Source: JBEKSX01 sp049516635
GTDB lineage: Bacteria > Bacteroidota > Ignavibacteria > Tepidaquicellales > OLB5
Assembly (NCBI GenBank): GCA_049516635.1
Contig: JBEKSX010000081.1
Location: 1-15,716, forward strand
Direction: 5' to 3'
DNA length: 15,716 nucleotides
Part shown: one piece after another, positions 7,184 to 14,295 of the stretch
Numbering within the stretch: position 1 is the first letter of the stretch
Layout: every line of letters begins with the position of its first letter
Translations under genes and position numbers: made by a program
Notes under the pieces: generated by a model
Seen by the model: only the letters and a program-made list of their open reading frames with translations
What the model was told of the DNA's origin: nothing
Database searches by the model: none

Positions 7184-8254
7184 ATGAATATTAAAATCTG
7201 TTTTATGGGAAATACCAACACTTTATATAAAAATTATTATTCTTCAAAAAGTAACCAACAAATTATCTATAATCAATCTACTCAAATTAGAATAATTAAA
7301 TTTTTAGATATTTTATCCCAAAATGGTTACGATTATAGTCTTATAAATACCCCTTATTATACTATTGAAAAAATAAAGGATGAAATAAATTCCTCGGATA
7401 TTATTTTCTTTAATAGAATTCAAGGATCTATTTTGACTTATATAGATCTAAAATTTTTATTTTCTTTTTATTACTCTAAAAAAAATAATAAAAAAATTAT
7501 TTTTGACATAGACGATGCTATACATCTAACATTCCCGATATTAACAGAAATGATCTCAAAGTTAAGTGATATAGTAATTGTTGGAAGTCATTATTTATAT
7601 GAATATTATAAAAAATATAATAATAATGTTATTTTGGTTCCTTCGTCAGTAGATATAAATGTAATAAAACCTATAAACTCTAACAAAAATAAAGAATTTG
7701 TTATAGGATGGCATGGTTCCGCAATCACTCATATTAATAATATTAAGTTGTTAAAGCCTATAATTATGAAATTAAATAAGAGATATGATTTTACTTTGTC
7801 CATAATAGGAACTACTTCAGACTTAAGGTTGCAGAAAAGAATAAGTAATTTTTTTCCATCTATAAAGATAAATTTTGGTCCAACTTATTGGGTTCCTTAT
7901 GATGAGATTCCATATATTTTATCGACTTTCGATGTTGGGGTTTATCCTTTAAAACCTACTATTTGGAATATGGCTAAATGCTCGATGAAATTATTAGAAT
8001 ATATGGCTATGGAATTACCTACTTGCTCTAGTAAAATAGGAGAAAATATACATATTTTACAAAATGGTATAGATGGATTTTTATGTGGAAATGAAGATGA
8101 ATGGATTAATTTTTTATCTTTATTAATCGAAAATGAAAAAATACGAAATGAGATAGGATTAATGGCGAGAAAAAAAATAATGAATAAATATGATATCTCA
8201 AAAAATGCTTCGTTATTATTAAAAATACTAGGAAATAATAATGAATGTCATTGA
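7184..8254 (+). CDS. GT4-like glycosyltransferase (GT-B fold)
   Basis: Probable GT-B glycosyltransferase of 356 aa. The N-terminal half contains SDIIFFNRIQ (71-80) and the acidic motif FDIDDAIH (107-114), seen in a GT4-like group. The donor half contains IGWHGSAITHINNIKLL (174-190), FDVGVYPLKP (249-258) and KLLEYMAMELPT (269-280), which stands where GT4 enzymes have E-x-MA-x-G-x-P. The usual EX7E pair is not evident, so the subfamily is unclear. ATG at 7184 with AGGTGA just upstream. A+T content is extreme here: the 60 bases from 7441 hold only 5 G or C. Its 3' end overlaps a 43-codon ORF by 14 bases. Sugar and acceptor are unknown. Confidence 0.8.
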   Translation: MNIKICFMGNTNTLYKNYYSSKSNQQIIYNQSTQIRIIKFLDILSQNGYDYSLINTPYYTIEKIKDEINSSDIIFFNRIQGSILTYIDLKFLFSFYYSKKNNKKIIFDIDDAIHLTFPILTEMISKLSDIVIVGSHYLYEYYKKYNNNVILVPSSVDINVIKPINSNKNKEFVIGWHGSAITHINNIKLLKPIIMKLNKRYDFTLSIIGTTSDLRLQKRISNFFPSIKINFGPTYWVPYDEIPYILSTFDVGVYPLKPTIWNMAKCSMKLLEYMAMELPTCSSKIGENIHILQNGIDGFLCGNEDEWINFLSLLIENEKIRNEIGLMARKKIMNKYDISKNASLLLKILGNNNECH

Positions 8255-8372
8255 AATTATTGGATTAAATAGATTACATTTTCAACTATTAGATTTTATA
8301 ATAGTATCTTCATCTATCAACTTATTATCTCGTTTAAATAAAAAATATATGAATGATATGAGTTATTTGTAA
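8241..8372 (+). CDS. Possible 43-aa overlapping ORF, perhaps a gene remnant
   Basis: ATG at 8241 lies inside the last codons of the preceding glycosyltransferase (14-base overlap, different frame) and the frame runs to TAA at 8370-8372. The product starts MNVIEIIGLNRLHFQLLDF and continues IIVSSSINLLSRL, which resembles an internal part of a glycosyltransferase or a short hydrophobic peptide. The overlapping start looks like that of a tightly packed next operon gene, so this could be the stump of a lost gene. No clear ribosome binding site. Low confidence that it is expressed. Confidence 0.25.
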   Translation: MNVIEIIGLNRLHFQLLDFIIVSSSINLLSRLNKKYMNDMSYL

Positions 8373-8434
8373 ATAATATAATATATAATAAATGTAATCC
8401 ATTAACATCAGCCTAAATTATGAATTAAGAAATA

Positions 8435-8444
8435 TGCGCGCGAA
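8435..8444 (+). repeat. TGCGCGCGAA direct repeat, copy 1
   Basis: Identical to 8572-8581, 137 bases downstream. It contains the palindrome GCGCGC, which is striking in such A+T-rich DNA. It could be a protein-binding site or the end of a small element. Confidence 0.5.
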
Positions 8445-8556
8445 TTTCTTTTGTGAGAAGGATTTTCTCCTCATAACTCTAGCCTTCTTTGTAATAGATA
8501 ACAAGTTAGGCATTATTGGGGCATAGAAATGTGGTTTTAAAGAAAATATGATCAGG

Positions 8557-8565
8557 TATATTTTA
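8557..8565 (+). promoter_or_regulatory. Possible TATA box for the 8636-13675 gene pair
   Basis: TATATTTTA in the gap, followed 6 bases later by the second TGCGCGCGAA repeat. Transcription would start near 8587-8592 and give a leader of about 45 bases containing a hairpin. It rests on sequence and position only. Confidence 0.35.
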
Positions 8566-8571
8566 GACTAT

Positions 8572-8581
8572 TGCGCGCGAA
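8572..8581 (+). repeat. TGCGCGCGAA direct repeat, copy 2
   Basis: Second copy of the repeat at 8435-8444. It lies just after a TATA-like box, at a place where a bound protein could block or adjust initiation. Confidence 0.5.
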
Positions 8582-8602
8582 ATCTTATATGACCCATTCG
8601 AG

Positions 8603-8621
8603 GCTTCCTAACGAGGAAGGC
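8603..8621 (+). promoter_or_regulatory. Leader hairpin before the WbbL-like gene
   Basis: CTTCCT (8604-8609) pairs with AGGAAG (8614-8619) around the loop AACG; a bulged G lets 8603 and 8621 pair too. The Shine-Dalgarno sequence GAAGGG (8626-8631) follows, 4 bases before the ATG at 8636. The hairpin may affect translation or RNA stability, but nothing shows it is regulatory. Confidence 0.35.
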
Positions 8622-8635
8622 GCACGAAGGGCAGA

Positions 8636-9703
8636 ATGCAATCTCATAAAATATCTGTTATTATTTTAAATTATAATGGATCTAAATATATTGTTAATTG
8701 CCTATCCTCGGTTCTAAAGTCTTCTTATGATAATTTTGAGGTTATATTAGTTGATAATGCTTCAACTGATGATAGTATCTCGATTGTTGAAGAATTGTTT
8801 AATGATGAACGAATAAGGATAGTTCGTAATTCTTCTAACTTGGGATTCTGTGAAGGTAACAATATAGGTTATAAATATACTAATGGCGATTATCTGGTTT
8901 TTCTTAATAACGATACTGAGGTCGATCCTAAGTGGCTTGATGAGTTAGTAAAAGTAATGGAATCCGAGCAAAAAATAGGTATAGCCCAGAGCAAATTATT
9001 ACTACTAAATAATCGTCAAATCTTTGACTCTACCGGTGACTTTTTAGATTACTATTGTTTGTCAATGCAAAGAGGTCTTGATGAAATAGATCGAGGTCAA
9101 TATGATAATGTAGAGGAAATATTTAGCGCACGTGGAGCTAGTTTGATTATTAAACGTAAAGTTATCAAAGACGTAGGTCTATTTGACCCTGATTTTTATT
9201 TGGGGTACGAAGATATAGATCTTTGTTGGAGGGTTAGACTAAGAGGATACAAGGTAATGTATGTTCCAAAATCCATTGTGTATCACAAAGGAAATGGTAC
9301 ACCTTCAAATGTAAAGTTATATCATAGTCAAAAAAATATAATTATTTTAATGATAAAAAATTATAATGCAAAAAATATTATAAAATATCTCCCGGGTTGT
9401 TTAGTGATTATATTTGGTGGATTTATTAAGAATTTTTTCACTATGAAAGATAATAAGAATGTATTAGTAACGTTAAAATCATTTCGATGGATTCTGAAGA
9501 ATCTTCAGAATATTTTTATTAAAAGATATATAATCCAACATAGGGTTAGGAAAGTGACAGATAATAAAGTGAAAAATATAATGCTTCATACAAACTTCCG
9601 TTTATATACTAGATATATGTTAGAAATGATTAGAGTTATGAATAATCCTGAAGGTATAAAGAACTTAAGAAAATGGTATTATTTCATAACAAAACCAATA
9701 TGA
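8636..9703 (+). CDS. GT2 glycosyltransferase, WbbL/rhamnosyltransferase-like
   Basis: Inverting GT-A glycosyltransferase of family 2 that adds a sugar, often rhamnose in this subgroup, to a growing glycan on the cytosolic side. Motifs: VIILNYNGSKYI (8-19), LVDNASTDDS (38-47), NLGFCEGNNIGY (68-79), metal site NNDTEV (91-96), ARGASLIIKRKV (165-176) and GYEDIDLCWRVRLRGYKV (190-207) with the likely base in E192-D193. VYHKGNGT (215-222) follows. The C-terminal 100 residues are basic, with one hydrophobic stretch (YLPGCLVIIFGGFIKNFF, 251-268) that may sit on the membrane. ATG with GAAGGG 4 bases upstream. It shares a transcript with the giant membrane protein 15 bases on. The nearby dTDP-deoxysugar operon makes rhamnose a reasonable but unproven donor. 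Confidence 0.9.
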   Translation: MQSHKISVIILNYNGSKYIVNCLSSVLKSSYDNFEVILVDNASTDDSISIVEELFNDERIRIVRNSSNLGFCEGNNIGYKYTNGDYLVFLNNDTEVDPKWLDELVKVMESEQKIGIAQSKLLLLNNRQIFDSTGDFLDYYCLSMQRGLDEIDRGQYDNVEEIFSARGASLIIKRKVIKDVGLFDPDFYLGYEDIDLCWRVRLRGYKVMYVPKSIVYHKGNGTPSNVKLYHSQKNIIILMIKNYNAKNIIKYLPGCLVIIFGGFIKNFFTMKDNKNVLVTLKSFRWILKNLQNIFIKRYIIQHRVRKVTDNKVKNIMLHTNFRLYTRYMLEMIRVMNNPEGIKNLRKWYYFITKPI

Positions 9704-9718
9704 CGAGGATAGATATTT

Positions 9719-12700
9719 ATGAATATATTCTCAAATTTGATAAAAATTTTTATGGCGTTTATTTTGTTCAGTGTAACTTACTTAACGATTAATGGATTAC
9801 AAGGATTACTATTAGGTATATTTCTCAGTATATTTTTGCTATTTCTCATGGTAGTATTAAAAAAAGAAAATAATATAAATAATATTTATTATGTCGATGT
9901 ATCTTTAAAGAGATTATGGAAATTTAAATGGATATTATTAATCTTTGTTGCTATAATTTCGATTTCTTTCCTGTACATTGTATTGCCAATTGCAACTCCT
10001 TTATACATTCCTCCAGAAAATATTCAGTTTGTCAATTGGATACGACTTTTTAGTTCAATTTTATTAACTACATTTCTACCTGGTTATTTAATACTAGAGA
10101 TAATTTGTAATAATCAATCTATTAATCAATTATATCGGATTATGTTTTCATATATTATTAGTATATTCGCTTCATTTATTGTTGGTTATATAATTATTCT
10201 TTCAGGAAATAGCATTAGTGAGATGGGAATATTTGGAATTTCTATTTTTAATATTTCAGTGCTCATAATATATATCGCCTTATTAATCAAACATCATCAT
10301 AGCAATAAAGAAAAAAATAAAATTGTTAAAGATATTTACATACTAAATAATCAAACATTATATATTACATTTTTTTTGATAATAATGATATGTTTAATTG
10401 TTGTAATAACTTACATGCAATATGGCAGTCAACTTATTAATGATCAGAAATATTATCATGGCTTAGGTATTTTACTTGACTCCATTAAACTACCTCAGGA
10501 TGCTTTTGCATTTCCTTCAAATATTTGGCTATTCGGAGTATACTTTGCAATGTTTTTTACATCAAGTGGGATACCATCCATAAATGCATATAATTCTTTA
10601 AATTTCTTAAATATTATACCTATTATTACCTTTTTTTTATTAGTAAAAAGTTTCTTCAAAAATCAACAAAACTCTGATTCTATAGCGGTATTGTGCACAT
10701 TTTTTGCTTTCTTTTCTTCTGGATTTGGCTGGATATACGCATTAAAAGATATTTTAAATAATAACATATCAATCTCATCTGCAGTTTATCAGGCTTGGCT
10801 TAAGACTTACGACATTTTAACTCCCAATTCATTTGTAACTGCTGGGCATCCCGACCCCACCACACCTCTTTTGCTCATTGGATTACCTTCAATGTTTATT
10901 TTATTTCTACAGACAATTGATGATAAAAATAGTAGTAAATTAAGGTACTTTCTCATAATTATTGCAGCTGTTACTGGGTATCTGGGTCATACAGAAACAA
11001 TTATTATGATAATCACTGTAGCTATAATATCTCTAACTAAAAAAGATAGTATAAAGACTCTATTTTCTTTAATCATAGCTTTTTTAATTATTTTTGTTAT
11101 AGATGGATCATCTCCAAGTCACTTTTATAGTACTCAAGGTATTGTATTAATGGATATTTTCATTTCTTTTCCGACTCTACTCTTATTAACTTTTGTAGGC
11201 TTAATACTTATTTATCTAACTTTCCAAAAATTAAAAATTCCAAATTATATAATAATGCTACATGAACTGAATAGAAATATATTGATTAAAATTATAAAAA
11301 ATTATGGAATTATCTTCATTTCATCTTTAATATTTATTATCTACATATTTACTTTTATAATTTGGGGATCTATCGAAGCCAATTTCAATGTATGGCTTGT
11401 ATTCGGATATAATGGTTCTGTTCCATGGTATTTCTATCCACTTCGTTTAGGTATTGTTGGTATTATAGCCTTAACTGGTATTTTATATTGGGCAATATCA
11501 AGAAAGTATAATTATCTCGCTCAACTTGTCCCACTATATATCTGGTTATTTATTCCAATATTTCTTCGTTCTTATTATTTAGAATACAGATTAACTAAGC
11601 AATTTTCCCTTCCTGTAAGTATAATCGCTGGGTTCGTATTATACAACCTTATTTCAAAATTATCAATTTACTCTATCCGAATTACATCACAAAATACTCA
11701 TAAATTACCCTCAAAATTATATAATATAATTTTAAATCATAATATTAACGGCAAAAATTTAATATCAATATTACTTTTGGTTATCATCATATCTTCTACT
11801 GAATCTAACCTTCTCTCAATTCGCGTTGTTAAAGATAATGACAACAATAATGTAACAAGCGTATTACCCCTGAGACAACCATTAACCACCGAAGAACTTT
11901 CAGCTTTAACCTGGTTAAAACTTAATATTGATCCAATGACCGACACTGTGTTATTTCTTCCAGATGGACGTGGCTTGGGCTCTGAGGTAGTCAATTTAGG
12001 CGGGGCTTTAGAATTAAGATCGAAACAGTATGTGCCGTTCTTTGAGGTAAATAATCCTGACAATTTTTTTAACCTTTGTTATAAAATAAACGCCAAATAT
12101 GTATATCTCAATTGGCAAGATAAAAATATACTAAATACGAGCGAAAGATATGTGAACAGTTTTGTTAATAAACTGTTACCTTATCTTCCAGTGGTATTCA
12201 ATAATTCTAAAGTTACAATTTATAAATTTCCTAATTTTACACCAACTTCCAAATCATCATCGATGGCTTTCATCATTCCATCATCTACTCTACCTATAAC
12301 TACAATTGATATCGAAAATTTAAATTATTCCATAATTAATAAAGATGATCCAACATTAAGTAACTATAATACGTTGGTATTATCAAGTTATCCCTCCTCT
12401 GAAGAACTTAACGTATATACGAAATTGGTGGTTGATGGTTGCAGACTAATAATTTTAGCGTTCCCTCCAAGCTCTGATTTAGTGATAAATTCAACATTAA
12501 AATATGAATTTGTAAATGGCATTACTAAAAATAATACTACTATACAAATTCCAGAAATTAAAATACCCTATATTAATGAAACAATGCTTTTTAATACTAA
12601 AATTTATTCGGATATTTATTATACTTTTAACGGAAAAAGAGTTTTACCTTTTGAATTTACGGTAAATATGGGAAAAGGTACTATAACTTACCTTAATTTT

Positions 12701-13675
12701 CATTTACTATTTGATTATATTCAAAATTGTTCAGATAAAGGAGGCAAGAGATTGCTTTTCTCTAAACTTGGTGAAATATTTGAATTACTAGAATTGAAAT
12801 TACCCCAACAACAAACCATTAGTAATTTGAACATAGAACCGTATTGCTTTATACGTGGCTCTATAAATTCAACCGGAAAAATCATCCTCAACACAGACTC
12901 CTTCAGGTTCATCGATCAAAAACCTTTGTTCGGAACTGTCGATCTCTCTAACGTAACGATTTTTAACATAATGGAAGGTAATGAAATACTATCTAAAAAT
13001 AGAGTATTCAATGCTACACTTCTTAATTACCAAATTAGTGGTCAAAGCAAAACAATTATTCAGACTTCATATCTTAATACGCCATCTTTAGACGGAGGCG
13101 CTTATTCTACATTTGAGATCCCAGGTACCTTCAATATGATAATAAAACTTGCAAATAATTCAACCCTAACCCTGACACTATTAATAAATAAAATCGTAAT
13201 GAAACTCTCAATAGTTGGTGGCTCATTAGCTATTAACGTACTGGATCCTATAGAAGACATACAAACAAATTCTATTTATAAAAATCTTTTACAAATATGT
13301 ACAAAAAATCCAAATCTTTTACTGACCGGACGTACTTACATGCAACAAGCATATTTGAGTGAAGGACCTTACTCCCTCCTTGTTTATGGCTATCCCGCTA
13401 TTATTTTTGGTACGACTAGTTTCCAAATAGAAAGTATTGATAATGGTATATTTAGAATATCTAATTTAAATATAATAGGAAAGTTATCTTCTCAAATACC
13501 TGCTATAATGTGGAATGAATGGAATATTCCTTGGGATAGTATATTTATTTCCTTTATATTTTTAATTTTTGTTATTTTTATGATATCTGTTATCTTAATA
13601 TACAGAAAAATCAATTTAACTTCCCAAAAAAGGCCAGAGGAATGCGACACAGAGCGAGGTCTTAAGGAAACTTAA
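9719..13675 (+). CDS. Giant multi-spanning membrane protein with glycosylatable ectodomain (GT-C-like, 1318 aa)
   Basis: Candidate lipid-linked-sugar-dependent glycosyltransferase or glycan-handling protein. Residues 1-695 hold about 18 hydrophobic spans; LPGYLILEII (120-129) resembles DUF1616-type membrane proteins. GT-C-like loop features are NDQKYYHGLGILLDS (241-255), SGFGWIYALKDI (334-345), AGHPDPTTPLLLIGLPSMF (375-393) and GHTETI (423-428). Residues about 700-1270 form an outer domain: TTEELSALTWLKLN (723-736), as in ectodomains of other GT-C proteins; a stretch at 845-920 that reads like a glutamine-amidotransferase-like fold (YNTLVLSSYPSSEEL, then VDGCRLIILAFP); and beta-rich sequence. 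It contains 14 N-x-S/T sequons (N711, 806, 828, 869, 924, 938, 939, 953, 1003, 1050, 1078, 1098, 1146, 1147). A final span (1274-1295) returns to a charged cytosolic tail. ATG after GAGGAT, 15 bases from the GT2 gene. Membrane layout is seen; enzyme role is inferred. Confidence 0.7.
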   Translation: MNIFSNLIKIFMAFILFSVTYLTINGLQGLLLGIFLSIFLLFLMVVLKKENNINNIYYVDVSLKRLWKFKWILLIFVAIISISFLYIVLPIATPLYIPPENIQFVNWIRLFSSILLTTFLPGYLILEIICNNQSINQLYRIMFSYIISIFASFIVGYIIILSGNSISEMGIFGISIFNISVLIIYIALLIKHHHSNKEKNKIVKDIYILNNQTLYITFFLIIMICLIVVITYMQYGSQLINDQKYYHGLGILLDSIKLPQDAFAFPSNIWLFGVYFAMFFTSSGIPSINAYNSLNFLNIIPIITFFLLVKSFFKNQQNSDSIAVLCTFFAFFSSGFGWIYALKDILNNNISISSAVYQAWLKTYDILTPNSFVTAGHPDPTTPLLLIGLPSMFILFLQTIDDKNSSKLRYFLIIIAAVTGYLGHTETIIMIITVAIISLTKKDSIKTLFSLIIAFLIIFVIDGSSPSHFYSTQGIVLMDIFISFPTLLLLTFVGLILIYLTFQKLKIPNYIIMLHELNRNILIKIIKNYGIIFISSLIFIIYIFTFIIWGSIEANFNVWLVFGYNGSVPWYFYPLRLGIVGIIALTGILYWAISRKYNYLAQLVPLYIWLFIPIFLRSYYLEYRLTKQFSLPVSIIAGFVLYNLISKLSIYSIRITSQNTHKLPSKLYNIILNHNINGKNLISILLLVIIISSTESNLLSIRVVKDNDNNNVTSVLPLRQPLTTEELSALTWLKLNIDPMTDTVLFLPDGRGLGSEVVNLGGALELRSKQYVPFFEVNNPDNFFNLCYKINAKYVYLNWQDKNILNTSERYVNSFVNKLLPYLPVVFNNSKVTIYKFPNFTPTSKSSSMAFIIPSSTLPITTIDIENLNYSIINKDDPTLSNYNTLVLSSYPSSEELNVYTKLVVDGCRLIILAFPPSSDLVINSTLKYEFVNGITKNNTTIQIPEIKIPYINETMLFNTKIYSDIYYTFNGKRVLPFEFTVNMGKGTITYLNFHLLFDYIQNCSDKGGKRLLFSKLGEIFELLELKLPQQQTISNLNIEPYCFIRGSINSTGKIILNTDSFRFIDQKPLFGTVDLSNVTIFNIMEGNEILSKNRVFNATLLNYQISGQSKTIIQTSYLNTPSLDGGAYSTFEIPGTFNMIIKLANNSTLTLTLLINKIVMKLSIVGGSLAINVLDPIEDIQTNSIYKNLLQICTKNPNLLLTGRTYMQQAYLSEGPYSLLVYGYPAIIFGTTSFQIESIDNGIFRISNLNIIGKLSSQIPAIMWNEWNIPWDSIFISFIFLIFVIFMISVILIYRKINLTSQKRPEECDTERGLKET

Positions 13676-13723
13676 GATATCTCGCAGCCGTTCTCACTAG
13701 ATTTGTCATCTACACAACGCGAA

Positions 13724-13741
13724 GGAAAGAATAAAATTTAT
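13724..13741 (+). promoter_or_regulatory. Archaeal BRE/TATA promoter of the deoxysugar operon
   Basis: A purine-rich BRE-like stretch (GGAAAGAA, 13724-13731) precedes AAAATTTAT (about 13733-13741). The box centre lies about 29 bases before the ATG at 13766, and no Shine-Dalgarno sequence is present, so the transcript is probably leaderless. The same geometry is seen before the gene at 1635. Confidence 0.6.
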
Positions 13742-13765
13742 CCTCTTAATAACTACTGACTAAGT

Positions 13766-14284
13766 ATGATTGATGGTGTAAGGGTAAGAGATATTATAAA
13801 GAATGTTGATGATAGAGGTTATTTTTCTGAGCTTCTAAGAACTGATTGGAATGATTTACTAGATGATGATAAACAAGTACAAATAAATCTTTCTTATAGT
13901 TTCCCTGGAATAGTGCGTGCTTGGCACAGGCATCTAAAAGGCCAGAACGACTACTTCATCTGCTTAGATGGCACTGTTAAAATTTGTGCTTATGATGATA
14001 GAACAAACTCAAAGACCTACGAAGAACTTGATGAAGTTATTTTAAGTGGCGATCGATTGAGAGTAGCTAGAATTCCAGGCATTCTGTGGCATGGCTACCA
14101 TGCAGTAGGTACTCACCCCGTAAAGGTTCTCTACAGCGTAAATACACTCTATGAATATAGTCAACCAGATGAAGAACGAAGACCATGGAATAACTCCGAG
14201 ATTGTGCCTAAAACAATCAATGGCAAAGCCAACGATCCAAGAGTTGGAAAGCCTTGGAACTGGTACTACTCACCAAATAAATAG
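13766..14284 (+). CDS. RmlC-like dTDP-4-keto-6-deoxysugar 3,5-epimerase family protein
   Basis: Cupin-fold enzyme of the dTDP-4-dehydrorhamnose 3,5-epimerase family, cytosolic, converting dTDP-4-keto-6-deoxyglucose toward the L-rhamnose precursor or a relative. Visible: DDRGYFSELLRTDW (15-28), substrate-side QVQINLSYSFPGIVRAWHRH (37-56) with H54 where RmlC has its catalytic histidine, GQNDYFICLDGTVKI (59-73), YDDR (76-79), IPGILWHGYHAVG (103-115) and Y131 with PDEERRPWN (134-142), matching the conserved RmlC tail. At 172 aa it is slightly shorter than typical RmlC (about 180-185). It is divergent, so a 3- or 5-only epimerase or a ketoisomerase is possible, but the rmlD gene two places on supports rhamnose. 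The ATG lies 29 bases from a TATA box. Confidence 0.85.
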   Translation: MIDGVRVRDIIKNVDDRGYFSELLRTDWNDLLDDDKQVQINLSYSFPGIVRAWHRHLKGQNDYFICLDGTVKICAYDDRTNSKTYEELDEVILSGDRLRVARIPGILWHGYHAVGTHPVKVLYSVNTLYEYSQPDEERRPWNNSEIVPKTINGKANDPRVGKPWNWYYSPNK

Positions 14285-14288
14285 AGGA
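14283..14288 (+). promoter_or_regulatory. Ribosome binding site supporting a TTG start at 14296
   Basis: AGAGGA overlaps the stop codon of the RmlC-like gene and lies 7 bases before TTG at 14296. The same signal recurs before the TTG at 15323, so TTG starts are real in this operon. Confidence 0.7.
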
Positions 14289-14295
14289 TTATACT

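Larger units (their letters stand above)
8373..8635. other. Non-coding gap with direct repeats and hairpins
   Basis: No convincing gene. It holds a pair of 10-base direct repeats, TGCGCGCGAA, at 8435-8444 and 8572-8581; a 30-codon ORF at 8434-8526 starting in the first repeat (MRANFFCEKDF, then a hydrophobic stretch LLITLAFFVI), maybe a fragment of a membrane-protein gene; a weak hairpin GAGAA/TTCTC at 8455-8469; a TATA-like TATATTTTA at 8557-8565; and a stronger hairpin at 8603-8621. G+C rises above that of both neighbouring genes. It could be the scar of a deletion or insertion and the promoter region for the next two genes. Confidence 0.45.

Noticed and set aside
8435..8581. Miniature insertion element bounded by TGCGCGCGAA
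   Set aside because: The copies are direct rather than inverted, and no target-site duplication or transposase remnant can be seen; kept only as a repeat pair.
8590..8635. Possible tRNA or structured RNA gene at the folded segment
   Set aside because: ATTCGA loosely recalls a T-loop, but there is no five-base stem around it, no acceptor stem and no anticodon arm.
2076..13675. CRISPR array or toxin/defence genes within the A+T-rich island
   Set aside because: No regularly spaced repeats exist, and every sizeable gene reads as sugar synthesis, glycosyl transfer or a membrane protein.
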